Below are positions 37,195-45,078 of a stretch of 64,000 bases of DNA, piece after piece. The stretch is taken from NCBI RefSeq assembly GCF_001672775.1, contig NZ_LZKJ01000125.1, positions 1 to 64,000 of the forward strand. The letters run 5' to 3'. This DNA comes from Mycobacterium kyorinense. Its GTDB lineage: Bacteria; Actinomycetota; Actinomycetes; Mycobacteriales; Mycobacteriaceae. Position 1 is the stretch's first letter. The number at the start of each line of letters is the position of its first letter. The position numbers and the translations under genes were made by a program. Below the pieces are notes generated by a model that ran no database searches, was not told where the DNA came from, and saw nothing but the letters and a program-made list of their open reading frames with translations.

Positions 37195-37583
37195 GCTAGA
37201 TCGTCCGGGCCGAAAGCGTCGGGCAACAGGTCACCGAGCCGGCGCGGACCGTCGGCGTGATCGATTAGCAGCTGCGGGCCGCCGTGCTCCAGCAACACCT
37301 GGCGGCATCGCCCACACGGCATCAACAGTGAGCCACCGGCCTCGAGGCAGGACAGCGCAACCAGCCGCCCGCCGCCGCCGGAATGTAGGGCGCACACCAC
37401 AGCACACTCGGCGCAGAGACCTAGGCCATATGAGACATTCTCCACATTGCAGCCGGTGATCACGCGGCGATCGTCGACCAACGCCGCTGCCCCCACCCGC
37501 AGTCCCGAATACGGCGCGTATGCGCCCTGCGCTACCTGGATCGCCTTGTCGCGCAGTAGTTTCCAGTCAACAGTGTCGGTCAT
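37191..37583 (-). CDS. cdd: cytidine deaminase
   Basis: The 130-residue tetrameric zinc deaminase converts cytidine to uridine. Zinc ligands are Cys57 in LCAEC and Cys90/Cys93 in PCGRCRQ; Glu59 is the proton shuttle. It leads the operon with deoA and add. The 234-base gap to sdhC upstream contains no ORF; a GGTTT-N15-GGGTTT sequence at 37697-37722 is the only promoter-like match I saw, on the sdhC strand. Confidence 0.94.
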   Translation of the reverse strand: MTDTVDWKLLRDKAIQVAQGAYAPYSGLRVGAAALVDDRRVITGCNVENVSYGLGLCAECAVVCALHSGGGGRLVALSCLEAGGSLLMPCGRCRQVLLEHGGPQLLIDHADGPRRLGDLLPDAFGPDDLA

Positions 37584-37817
37584 CGTCGCGGCAACGAACG
37601 TGGGTGCAATACACGGGGCGGGCTCCGTTCACTGTTGGTTAACTCACAACGCCAGCCTAGATCCACCGCCGTCCAAAGCGTCGGCGGCCGCGCAGTGGTT
37701 TATCCAGCCGATAAATGGGTTTAGAGTCCACCCGACGGTCCATCCATTCACTGGTGGCCATCGCAAGCGCGGCGAAGCCGGGCCGCGGCGGGTCGACACG
37801 AGATTCCGGAGGCGGTG

Positions 37818-38231
37818 ATGACGACATCCTCGGCAGTGCCAGGATCGCGGGTTCGGCCGCTGCGCCGGAGTCTGTATCGCGGCGATCCAGGTATGTGGTC
37901 GTGGGTGCTGCACCGCATCACCGGCGCCACGATCTTCTTTTTCCTGTTCGTCCACGTGCTGGACACTGCGCTGGTCCGGGTGGCCCCGCAGACCTACAAC
38001 GAGGTCATCGAGACCTACAAGACCCCGATCGTGGGCTTGATGGAGCTGGGCCTGGTGGCCGCCGTGCTCTACCACGCGCTCAACGGCATCCGGGTCATTC
38101 TGATCGACTTTTGGTGGCAAGGCGCGCGCTATCAGCGGCTGATGCTGTGGGCCATCGGCATCGTCTGGCTGCTGGTCATGGTTCCGGCCACGGTGGTGGT
38201 CGGCATCCACATGTGGGGGCGGTTCGGATGA
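37818..38231 (+). CDS. sdhC: succinate dehydrogenase cytochrome b556 subunit
   Basis: The 137-residue membrane anchor has three helices. SWVLHRITGATIFFFLFVHV carries the quinone-site Ser/Arg and a haem-ligand His, and a second His is in LYHALNGIRVI. GGAGG lies 5 bases before the ATG at 37818. The N-terminus (SLYRGDPGMWSWV) shows that the homologue in M. tuberculosis may be annotated too short. The gene overlaps sdhD by four bases (ATGA). Confidence 0.92.
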   Translation: MTTSSAVPGSRVRPLRRSLYRGDPGMWSWVLHRITGATIFFFLFVHVLDTALVRVAPQTYNEVIETYKTPIVGLMELGLVAAVLYHALNGIRVILIDFWWQGARYQRLMLWAIGIVWLLVMVPATVVVGIHMWGRFG

Positions 38232-38695
38232 GCACACCTGACCTTCAACTCGGCCGCGGCCAGACCGCCCCGGTGCGCCAGCGCAGCCAGGACCGCCCCG
38301 CCGGTTTGGACAATCCGCGGGCGCCGCGCCGTCGGGCCGGGATGCCCAACTTCGAGAAATACACCTGGCTGTTCATGCGGTTTTCCGGCGTCGTGCTGGT
38401 CTTCCTGGCGCTCGGGCATCTGTTCGTGATGCTGATGTGGGACGACGGTGTCTACCGCATCGACTTCAACTACGTTGCCCAGCGCTGGGCCTCGCCGTTC
38501 TGGCAAACCTGGGATTTGCTGCTGCTGTGGCTGGCTCAGTTGCATGGCGGCAACGGCTTGCGCACGATCATCGACGACTACACCCGCAAGGATTCCACCC
38601 GGTTCTGGCTGAACACGCTGCTGGCGTTGTCGATGATCTTCACGCTGGTGCTGGGAACGTATGTGTTGTTGACCTTCGACCCGAACATCTCATGA
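38228..38695 (+). CDS. sdhD: succinate dehydrogenase membrane anchor subunit
   Basis: The 155-residue protein has a charged N-terminal extension of about 45 residues, then three helices with RFSGVVLVFLALGHLFVML and QLHGGNGLRTIIDDY. With SdhC it binds haem and quinone. The stop overlaps the start of the 22-codon ORF that separates it from sdhA. Confidence 0.92.
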   Translation: MSTPDLQLGRGQTAPVRQRSQDRPAGLDNPRAPRRRAGMPNFEKYTWLFMRFSGVVLVFLALGHLFVMLMWDDGVYRIDFNYVAQRWASPFWQTWDLLLLWLAQLHGGNGLRTIIDDYTRKDSTRFWLNTLLALSMIFTLVLGTYVLLTFDPNIS

Positions 38696-38760
38696 TCCGC
38701 GCCGGCGACCCGACCGTGCACCGCATGAGCGGCGCCAATAAGGAGGAGCGGCGCTCATGA
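38692..38760 (+). repeat. MIRU-like 22-codon ORF bridging sdhD and sdhA
   Basis: ATG at 38692 overlaps the sdhD stop and the TGA at 38758-38760 overlaps the sdhA ATG, both as ATGA. The encoded peptide is MIRAGDPTVHRMSGANKEER plus two residues. The end, AAGGAGGAGCGGCGC, matches the end of the MIRU-like unit before the amidase and provides the sdhA ribosome binding site. This is the arrangement described for mycobacterial interspersed repetitive units. Confidence 0.65.
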
Positions 38761-40511
38761 TCTCCGAACATCGATACGACGTGGTGATCGTCGGCGCCGG
38801 CGGTGCCGGCATGCGAGCCGCGGTGGAAGCCGGTCCGCGCGTTCGGACTGCCGTGTTGACCAAGCTCTATCCGACCCGCAGCCACACCGGCGCCGCGCAG
38901 GGCGGCATGTGCGCGGCGCTGGCCAACGTCGAAGACGACAACTGGGAATGGCACACCTTCGACACCGTCAAGGGCGGCGACTACCTCGCCGACCAGGACG
39001 CCGTCGAGATCATGTGCAAGGAAGCCATCGACGCGGTGCTCGACCTCGAGAAGATGGGGATGCCGTTCAACCGCACCCCCGAGGGCCGCATCGACCAACG
39101 CCGGTTCGGCGGTCACACGCGTGATCACGGCAAGGCCCCGGTGCGCCGGTCCTGCTATGCCGCCGACCGCACCGGCCACATGATTCTGCAGACGCTGTAT
39201 CAGAACTGCGTCAAGCACGACGTCCAGTTCTTCAACGAGTTCTACGTGCTGGACCTGGTGCTCACCGAGACGCCGAAAGGCCCGGTGACTTCGGGCGTGG
39301 TTGCCTACGAGTTGGCCACCGGCGACATTCACGTCTTTCACGCCAAGGCCGTCGTGATCGCCACCGGCGGCTCGGGCCGGATGTACAAGACTACCTCCAA
39401 TGCGCACACCCTGACCGGTGACGGCATCGGCATCGTGTTCCGCAAGGGACTTCCGTTGGAGGACATGGAGTTTCACCAGTTCCACCCGACCGGCCTGGCC
39501 GGGCTGGGCATCTTGATCTCTGAAGCCGTGCGCGGCGAGGGCGGCCGACTGCTCAACGGCGAGGGTGAGCGGTTCATGGAGCGCTACGCGCCAACAATCG
39601 TCGACCTGGCGCCGCGGGACATCGTCGCCCGCTCGATGGTGCTCGAGGTGCTCGAGGGCCGCGGCGCCGGGCCCAACAAGGACTACGTCTACATCGACGT
39701 GCGTCATCTGGGCGAAGAGGTGCTGGAAGCCAAGCTGCCCGACATCACCGAATTCGCCCGCACCTATTTGGGTGTGGACCCGGTCAACGAACTGGTCCCG
39801 GTCTACCCGACCTGTCACTACGTGATGGGCGGCATTCCGACCACGGTCACCGGGCAGGTGCTGCGCGACAACACCACCACGGTTCCGGGGCTGTATGCCG
39901 CAGGAGAGTGCGCGTGCGTCTCGGTGCACGGCGCCAACCGGCTGGGCACCAATTCGCTGTTGGATATCAACGTCTTTGGCCGCCGGGCCGGGATTGCCGC
40001 CGCCAATTACGCGGCCGGCCGCGACTTTGTCGAGCTGCCGCCCGAGCCGGCCGGGATGGTCGTCAACTGGGTCTCCGACATCCTCTCCGAGCACGGCAAC
40101 GAACGCGTCGCCGATATCCGCGGCGCGTTGCAGCAGACCATGGACAACAACGCCGCGGTGTTCCGCACCGAGGAGACGCTGAAGCAGGCGTTGACGGATA
40201 TTCACGCGTTGAAAGAGCGGTATTCCCGAATCACGGTGCACGACAAGGGGAAGCGGTTCAACAGCGATCTGCTGGAAGCCATCGAGCTGGGATTTTTGCT
40301 GGAGCTGGCCGAGGTCACCGTGGTGGGTGCGTTGAATCGCAAGGAATCCCGCGGCGGGCACGCCCGCGAGGACTACCCCAACCGCGACGACACCAACTAC
40401 ATGCGCCACACCATGGCCTACAAGCAGGGTAGCGAGCTGCTGAGCGACATTCGGCTGGACTTCAAGCCGGTAGTGCAGACCCGCTACGAGCCCAAGGAAC
40501 GGAAGTACTGA
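38757..40511 (+). CDS. sdhA: succinate dehydrogenase flavoprotein subunit
   Basis: The 584-residue subunit oxidises succinate to fumarate with covalent FAD. It shows the dinucleotide site VVIVGAGGAGMRAAVEAG, the flavinylated His in TRSHTGAAQGGM, the active-site HQFHPTGL and RGEGGRL, and GTNSLLDINVFG at the end of the capping domain. GGAGGAG lies upstream in the MIRU-like unit. It overlaps sdhB by one base (TGATG). Confidence 0.96.
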   Translation: MISEHRYDVVIVGAGGAGMRAAVEAGPRVRTAVLTKLYPTRSHTGAAQGGMCAALANVEDDNWEWHTFDTVKGGDYLADQDAVEIMCKEAIDAVLDLEKMGMPFNRTPEGRIDQRRFGGHTRDHGKAPVRRSCYAADRTGHMILQTLYQNCVKHDVQFFNEFYVLDLVLTETPKGPVTSGVVAYELATGDIHVFHAKAVVIATGGSGRMYKTTSNAHTLTGDGIGIVFRKGLPLEDMEFHQFHPTGLAGLGILISEAVRGEGGRLLNGEGERFMERYAPTIVDLAPRDIVARSMVLEVLEGRGAGPNKDYVYIDVRHLGEEVLEAKLPDITEFARTYLGVDPVNELVPVYPTCHYVMGGIPTTVTGQVLRDNTTTVPGLYAAGECACVSVHGANRLGTNSLLDINVFGRRAGIAAANYAAGRDFVELPPEPAGMVVNWVSDILSEHGNERVADIRGALQQTMDNNAAVFRTEETLKQALTDIHALKERYSRITVHDKGKRFNSDLLEAIELGFLLELAEVTVVGALNRKESRGGHAREDYPNRDDTNYMRHTMAYKQGSELLSDIRLDFKPVVQTRYEPKERKY

Positions 40512-41299
40512 TGTCGTCAGACGAGGTTGTGGAGACCCCGGAAGCCGGTGACCCGCCGTTGCCGCCGGTTCCCGACGGCGCGGTGATGGTGACGCTGAAG
40601 ATCGCCCGGTTCAACCCGGAAAATCCGGACGCTGCCGGGTGGCAGAGCTTCCGGGTGCCGTGTCTGCCCAGCGACCGGCTGCTCAACCTGCTGATCTACG
40701 TCAAGAGTTACCTCGATGGCACACTGACGTTCCGCCGGTCCTGCGCGCATGGGGTGTGCGGCTCCGACGCGATGCGGATCAACGGCCACAACCGGCTGGC
40801 CTGCAAGGTGCTGATGCGGGATCTGCTGCCCAAAAAGCCGAGTAAGCAACTGACCATCACCATCGAGCCAATCCGCGGGCTGCCCGTGGAAAAGGACTTG
40901 GTGGTCGACATGGAGCCGTTCTTCGACGCCTATCGCGCGGTCAAGCCCTACCTGATCACCAGCGGCAACCCGCCGACCCGGGAGCGAATCCAAAGCCAAA
41001 CCGACCGGGCCCGCTACGACGACACCACCAAGTGCATCCTCTGCGCGGCCTGCACCACCAGTTGCCCGGTGTTCTGGCATGAGGGTTCGTATTTCGGGCC
41101 GGCGGCGATCGTCAACGCGCACCGCTTCATCTTCGACAGCCGCGACGAGGCCGCCGCCGAGCGTCTCGACATCCTCAACGAGGTCGACGGGGTATGGCGC
41201 TGCCGCACGACATTCAACTGCACCGAAGCCTGCCCGCGGGGCATCGAGGTGACCAAGGCCATTCAAGAGGTCAAGCGCGCCTTGATGTTCGCGCGCTAG
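40511..41299 (+). CDS. sdhB: succinate dehydrogenase iron-sulfur subunit
   Basis: The 262-residue subunit carries three clusters: a 2Fe-2S site (CAHGVCGSDAM and a later LAC), a 4Fe-4S site CILCAACTTSCP and a 3Fe-4S site near CTEACPRG. It passes electrons from SdhA to the quinone site. It ends the sdhCDAB operon and is followed by two hairpins that face a convergent gene. Confidence 0.96.
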   Translation: MSSDEVVETPEAGDPPLPPVPDGAVMVTLKIARFNPENPDAAGWQSFRVPCLPSDRLLNLLIYVKSYLDGTLTFRRSCAHGVCGSDAMRINGHNRLACKVLMRDLLPKKPSKQLTITIEPIRGLPVEKDLVVDMEPFFDAYRAVKPYLITSGNPPTRERIQSQTDRARYDDTTKCILCAACTTSCPVFWHEGSYFGPAAIVNAHRFIFDSRDEAAAERLDILNEVDGVWRCRTTFNCTEACPRGIEVTKAIQEVKRALMFAR

Positions 41300-41317
41300 G
41301 GCTTGCCCCCCCCTTCC

Positions 41318-41381
41318 CCGCGAGCGTGCGTGTCCCCGGTTATCAGCCCGGCGTGTCGCCCGGAAACACGCACGCTCGCGG
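41318..41381. terminator. hairpin after sdhB, CGAGCG-type
   Basis: CCGCGAGCGTGCGTGT (41318-41333) is the exact reverse complement of 41366-41381, with a 32-base loop. It shares its arm with the element at 31294 and with the 30-bp repeats at 18889 and 19969. It lies between convergent genes, so a two-way terminator is the simplest role. Confidence 0.65.
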
Positions 41382-41419
41382 CAAAGGTGGTTTCCTGGTC
41401 GTGAGCGACCGCCCCTGTC

Positions 41420-41480
41420 GTTGAGATTGCGCGTAGGGCTGTGATTTCTCGAAATCCACGACCATGGACGCAATCTCAAC
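41420..41480. terminator. second hairpin between sdhB and the PEBP gene
   Basis: GTTGAGATTGCG (41420-41431) pairs with CGCAATCTCAAC (41469-41480), and GATTTCTCGAAATC inside the loop can form a further short stem. It ends three bases before the convergent PEBP stop. Its arm sequence differs from the CGAGCG family. Confidence 0.55.
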
Positions 41481-41482
41481 AA

Positions 41483-41959
41483 TTACGAGCTGAAAAGGCC
41501 GACGGTGCGGGCATCGGCGATGGCCGCATCCGCGATCGCCCGGGTCGCTTCTGCCGCTGACGTTGTCGGCGTCACCGTCAAAGGCTTGCTCACCGCGTAC
41601 AGCTGGAAGCGATAGTGGTGCACACCGGTGCCGACCGGTGGGCATGGACCGAAATACTCCGGCTTACCAGCGGAATTCAGGCTGACCGTCGCTCGCCGAG
41701 GCAAGACGCCTTCTCGAATTTCGGTAGTTGCGGGCGGGATGGCGGTGACCACCCAGTGCACGTAGCGCCCGGCAGGGGCGTCGGGGTCATCGACCACCAG
41801 CGCCAGCGACTCGGTGCCGGTCGGCACGTTCTCCCAGCGCAGCGGCGGCGGGACGTTATGGCCCTTGCAGGAGTATTCGCTAGGGACGGGCGTGTTGTCG
41901 GCGAACGCGGGGCTGGTCAGAATGAACTTTCCGGTCGCGGCAAAAAGGGGGCTTGTCAC
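41483..41959 (-). CDS. YbhB/YbcL family phosphatidylethanolamine-binding-like protein
   Basis: The 158-residue protein has the PEBP signature VDDPDAPAGRYVHWVV and the later GVHHYRFQLYAV. The family binds anionic ligands, and its cellular role in bacteria is mostly unknown. GTG at 41959 gives the usual family length; GTG at 41995 is also open but would overlap the divergent AhpD-like gene start. Either start lies over the ECF41-type promoter that drives the divergent gene. Confidence 0.75.
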   Translation of the reverse strand: MTSPLFAATGKFILTSPAFADNTPVPSEYSCKGHNVPPPLRWENVPTGTESLALVVDDPDAPAGRYVHWVVTAIPPATTEIREGVLPRRATVSLNSAGKPEYFGPCPPVGTGVHHYRFQLYAVSKPLTVTPTTSAAEATRAIADAAIADARTVGLFSS

Positions 41960-41980
41960 ATTTCTGCGGGGTGCCTCGTC
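41954..41980 (+). promoter_or_regulatory. ECF41 (SigJ) consensus promoter, site 1
   Basis: TGTCACA (41954-41960), 16 bases, CGTC (41977-41980) is an exact match to the published ECF41 promoter TGTCACA-N16-CGTC. The AhpD-like ATG is 8 bases downstream. An ECF41-type sigma factor gene (sigJ) lies 3 kb away, and such AhpD-like genes are the usual ECF41 targets. Confidence 0.75.
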
Positions 41981-41988
41981 TGAGGGGT

Positions 41989-42564
41989 ATGACACAGAAA
42001 CCCCGTATCGAACCGCTGCCCCCGAAGAAGGCCCCGCTGTGGGTCCGCGCCGCCTACCGTTACGCCAAGCGGCGCTTCGGTGAAGTCCCCGAGCCGTTCA
42101 CGGTCGCCGCGCATCACCCGCGCCTGTTGGCCGCCAACGCCGTACACGAGTCCATGCTGCAGTCAGCTTCCCGCAAACTGCCCGCGAGTGTCCGCGAGCT
42201 GGCGGTCTTTTGGACCGCGCGCACCATCGGCTGCTCTTGGTGCGTCGACTTCGGATCCATGCTGCAGCGCCTCGACGGCCTCGACATCGAGCGGCTGAAA
42301 GACATCGATAACTACGCCACCTCACCGCATTTCACCGATGACGAGCGTGCCGCGATCGCGTACGCCGACGCGATGACCACCGACCCGCACGCCATCACCG
42401 ACGAGCAGGTCACCGATCTCCGGGCCCGCTTCGGGGATGCCGGCGTCATCGAGTTGAGCTACCAGGTCGGTGTGGAAAACATGCGGGCGCGGATGTATTC
42501 GGCGCTGGGTATCACCGAGCAGGGCTTCAGCTCCGGAGACGCCTGCCGGGTTCCGTGGGCCTAG
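41989..42564 (+). CDS. AhpD-like carboxymuconolactone decarboxylase family protein
   Basis: The 191-residue helical protein carries the AhpD-like motif TARTIGCSWCVDFGS with a Cys and nearby conserved Glu (VRELAVFW), typical of alkylhydroperoxidase-like and carboxymuconolactone decarboxylase family proteins. These can act as thiol peroxidases or decarboxylases; the reaction here is unknown. The start is fixed by an ECF41 promoter whose -10 element ends 8 bases before the ATG, so the mRNA is probably leaderless, although GAGGGG is also present. Confidence 0.82.
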   Translation: MTQKPRIEPLPPKKAPLWVRAAYRYAKRRFGEVPEPFTVAAHHPRLLAANAVHESMLQSASRKLPASVRELAVFWTARTIGCSWCVDFGSMLQRLDGLDIERLKDIDNYATSPHFTDDERAAIAYADAMTTDPHAITDEQVTDLRARFGDAGVIELSYQVGVENMRARMYSALGITEQGFSSGDACRVPWA

Positions 42565-42603
42565 CCGCGATACACAGCACGGCGCAACCGGGGTTGTCAG
42601 CGC

Positions 42604-42609
42604 TACAGT
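42604..42609 (+). promoter_or_regulatory. -10 box of the araC-type gene
   Basis: TACAGT lies 6 bases before the ATG at 42616, with no Shine-Dalgarno sequence. CAACC-GG-GGTTG at 42585-42596 overlaps the upstream promoter region and could be an operator. Confidence 0.4.
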
Positions 42610-42615
42610 TGCGCA

Positions 42616-43377
42616 ATGCGGGTTAGCGACCTCGGATCGGGTCGGCTCATAGTTGCCGGCGCGTTCTCGGATCTTGCGATCCACCATCACCCGGCGGTTC
42701 AAGTCACGGTCGGTGGACGGGGTGCCGTAACGGTGAGCCATGCCGACGACGCGCATGCCGTGTGCCGGCTGGTTGTGATCGGCAGCGGGGCACGCCACGC
42801 CGTGCGGTCGGATTCGGGATCCGGGGCGTTGACGCTGTATTTCGGGCTGCAAACGCCGCAGGGTGTTGCGCTGAACGCGCTGAGTCGTAGCCGCGGCCAC
42901 CGAGGTGTTTGGATCGTCGACGACGGACAGCGACTGGCCGAGGCGACAATTGCGGCGCTGGACGCAAATGGCGCGCACGCCGCCGCGGATTTCCTCGTCG
43001 ACCAGCTTTGCGGAATGGACGACCGAAGCTCCGGCCGGCCGAGATCCGTTCACCCTCAGCTACGTCAAGCAATTGACGTCGTGTCGAGCCAAGTACCGAA
43101 CCACATCGACGTGGCGTCGGTCGCGGGCGCGGTAGCGCTGTCACCCGATTACCTCGGCCGGCTGTGCAAGCAGCAGACCGGCGTCTCGTTCTCGGCCGCC
43201 ATCCGGTGGGAGCGCCTGGTGACCGCCGTGCGCTACCTCCTTGACGGTCGCTCCGTCACCGACGCCGCCCACCTGGCCGGATTCGCCGACGGGTCACACG
43301 CCAACAGGGTGTGCTGGGAGATGACCGGGGCCGCCCCACGTGACTTCGCGCAAGCAGTGCGAGAAACCCGGATCTGA
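42616..43377 (+). CDS. AraC-family transcriptional regulator
   Basis: The 253-residue regulator has an N-terminal cupin-like sensor half and a C-terminal pair of helix-turn-helix motifs: IDVASVAGAVALSPDYLGRL, followed by VTDAAHLAGFADGSHANRV. It is followed in the same direction by a methyltransferase gene and a coupled esterase gene, which are its likely targets. The inducer is unknown. Confidence 0.85.
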   Translation: MRVSDLGSGRLIVAGAFSDLAIHHHPAVQVTVGGRGAVTVSHADDAHAVCRLVVIGSGARHAVRSDSGSGALTLYFGLQTPQGVALNALSRSRGHRGVWIVDDGQRLAEATIAALDANGAHAAADFLVDQLCGMDDRSSGRPRSVHPQLRQAIDVVSSQVPNHIDVASVAGAVALSPDYLGRLCKQQTGVSFSAAIRWERLVTAVRYLLDGRSVTDAAHLAGFADGSHANRVCWEMTGAAPRDFAQAVRETRI

Positions 43378-43423
43378 CGGATCCATCCAAGCGTTCCCCG
43401 GGGGTTCACCGCAGGCTTGAGGC

Positions 43424-44023
43424 ATGCCGGCGATGTCACGCTCCGAACGTGCCTTCTGCTGCGGCGCGCTCTGGCGTCGCAGCAGCGCAGCGATCGCGCG
43501 TGAGCTGGGGGGTCAACGACTGGGCGGCGACGTTCTGGAAATTGGCGCCGGCAGCGGATCTGTTGCCCAGCAGCTTTTGTCGAGGAATCCCAAACTCGCT
43601 CTGACGACGATAGATATCGACTCACACATGACGCGGGCCATCGCCGCGCGGCTGCACGCATTCCCCAAAGCGACGGTGAAAACGGCCGACGCCACCGCCA
43701 TGCCGTTCCGCGACGCTTCTTTTGACTCCGTCGTCAGCTGCCTGATGCTGCATCACATCGTCGACTGGGAACGCGCGGTCGCCGAGGTTGCCCGCGTCTT
43801 GCGGCCGGGGGGAATCTTCGTCGGCTACGACCTGGTCCGCACACCGCTGGCGAGGGTGTTTCACCGTTTGGACGGCTCACCGCATCGGCTGATCGTGCTT
43901 GGCGACTTCCAGACCGAGTGCGCGCGACAGGGGCTCGCCGTCAGCGTGCAGTCCCGACTACTCGGCCACGTCATGCGGTTCGTCGCCGCTAAGGGAATGG
44001 AGGAATTGCCATGGCAAAACTAG
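43424..44023 (+). CDS. class I SAM-dependent methyltransferase
   Basis: The 199-residue protein has SAM motif I VLEIGAGSGSVAQ, motif II around VSCLMLHH, and the post-motif VARVLRPGGIFVGYD. It is a small methyltransferase of the UbiE-like type; the substrate is unknown. Its 3' end overlaps the esterase start by 13 bases, so the two are coupled. It follows the araC-type gene by 46 bases. Confidence 0.8.
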   Translation: MPAMSRSERAFCCGALWRRSSAAIARELGGQRLGGDVLEIGAGSGSVAQQLLSRNPKLALTTIDIDSHMTRAIAARLHAFPKATVKTADATAMPFRDASFDSVVSCLMLHHIVDWERAVAEVARVLRPGGIFVGYDLVRTPLARVFHRLDGSPHRLIVLGDFQTECARQGLAVSVQSRLLGHVMRFVAAKGMEELPWQN

Positions 44024-45078
44024 GTATTCGCGTTCGGGCTACCGTGTTCCGTGCCCTCTTCGCGTTGCCCAAGCCGGTCCGCCGGTTATTGGCCGGCCCG
44101 CCGGTGCGGATCGACGGACAAGAGCAGGCGCTCCAAGCCCAACTGATGATCAGACTCAAAAACCTCTCCGGCTCAGACGTTTTCACCGATCCCATCGATG
44201 AGGCCCGGACCCGATACGACGGCCTCCCACAGCTCGTCGGGTATCAATCGCGGGAACCCATCGCGACGCGGGAGATCATCATCTCCGCCGGGCACGGCCG
44301 CATCCCGGCCACTTTGTATATCCCCGCGAAGGCGCCCGAGCCGTCGGGGCTGCTGGTGTATTACCACGGCGGCGGATTCTCGGTCGGCTCCCGGATAAGC
44401 CACGACCCGGTTGCCCGTTACCTGGCAAGCCAGGCCGGCGTGCGCGTGCTATCCGTCGAGTACCGGCGCGCGCCAGAGGCCCCCTTCCCCGCCGCCGTCG
44501 ACGATGCGATCACCGCCTTCGAATACGCATGCCAGCACGCCACCGATCTGGGCGCCCACCGCGACCGCATCGCGGTCGGCGGCGACAGCGCCGGCGGCAA
44601 TCTCGCCGCGGTGACCGCGCAGCAGGCGGTGCGACGGGGCGGTCCAGTCCCGGCCTTTCAGCTCCTGATGTATCCCCCGACGGACCTGAGCACATGCTGG
44701 CCTTCGCGTGACCTGTTCAACCAAAGCTCGACCTTCACCGACCAGAATTTGCGTTGGGCGCTGGCCAACTACGTACCGCCGGGAACCGATCGCAGCGATC
44801 CGCGACTGTCACCACTACACGGCGAGGTCCACAACTTGCCGCCCGCTTATATCGCCAGCGCCGGTTTCGATCCGCTCCGGGACGAGGGCGAGGCATACGC
44901 GGACAAACTGCGAGCCGCCGGAGTTCCGGTAACACTGAGCCGCCAGGCCGATCTACCCCACGCCTACCTCAACTTTGTGGGCATCGGAGGTCGGTTCGCC
45001 GAAGCCGCCGCAGAGGCCGCTGAAGCGCTCAAACTCGGCCTTGCCGTTGCTACCCAGCCCGCAGCGGAGAGCCGGTGA
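44011..45078 (+). CDS. HSL-family alpha/beta-hydrolase (esterase/lipase)
   Basis: The 355-residue hydrolase belongs to the hormone-sensitive-lipase family, with oxyanion motif YYHGGGFSVGS, nucleophile GGDSAGGNL, acid in SAGFDPLRDEG and His in DLPHAYLNF. Mycobacterial members hydrolyse short-chain esters. The start lies inside the preceding methyltransferase gene with GGAGGAAT 5 bases upstream. Its 3' end overlaps the convergent sigJ gene by 29 bases, enough for antisense contact between the two mRNAs. Confidence 0.88.
   Translation: MAKLGIRVRATVFRALFALPKPVRRLLAGPPVRIDGQEQALQAQLMIRLKNLSGSDVFTDPIDEARTRYDGLPQLVGYQSREPIATREIIISAGHGRIPATLYIPAKAPEPSGLLVYYHGGGFSVGSRISHDPVARYLASQAGVRVLSVEYRRAPEAPFPAAVDDAITAFEYACQHATDLGAHRDRIAVGGDSAGGNLAAVTAQQAVRRGGPVPAFQLLMYPPTDLSTCWPSRDLFNQSSTFTDQNLRWALANYVPPGTDRSDPRLSPLHGEVHNLPPAYIASAGFDPLRDEGEAYADKLRAAGVPVTLSRQADLPHAYLNFVGIGGRFAEAAAEAAEALKLGLAVATQPAAESR

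Noticed and set aside
37697..37722. GGTTT-N15-GGGTTT before sdhC as a SigF promoter
   Set aside because: The -10 element should be GGGTAY; here it is GGGTTT, so the match is too weak to claim.
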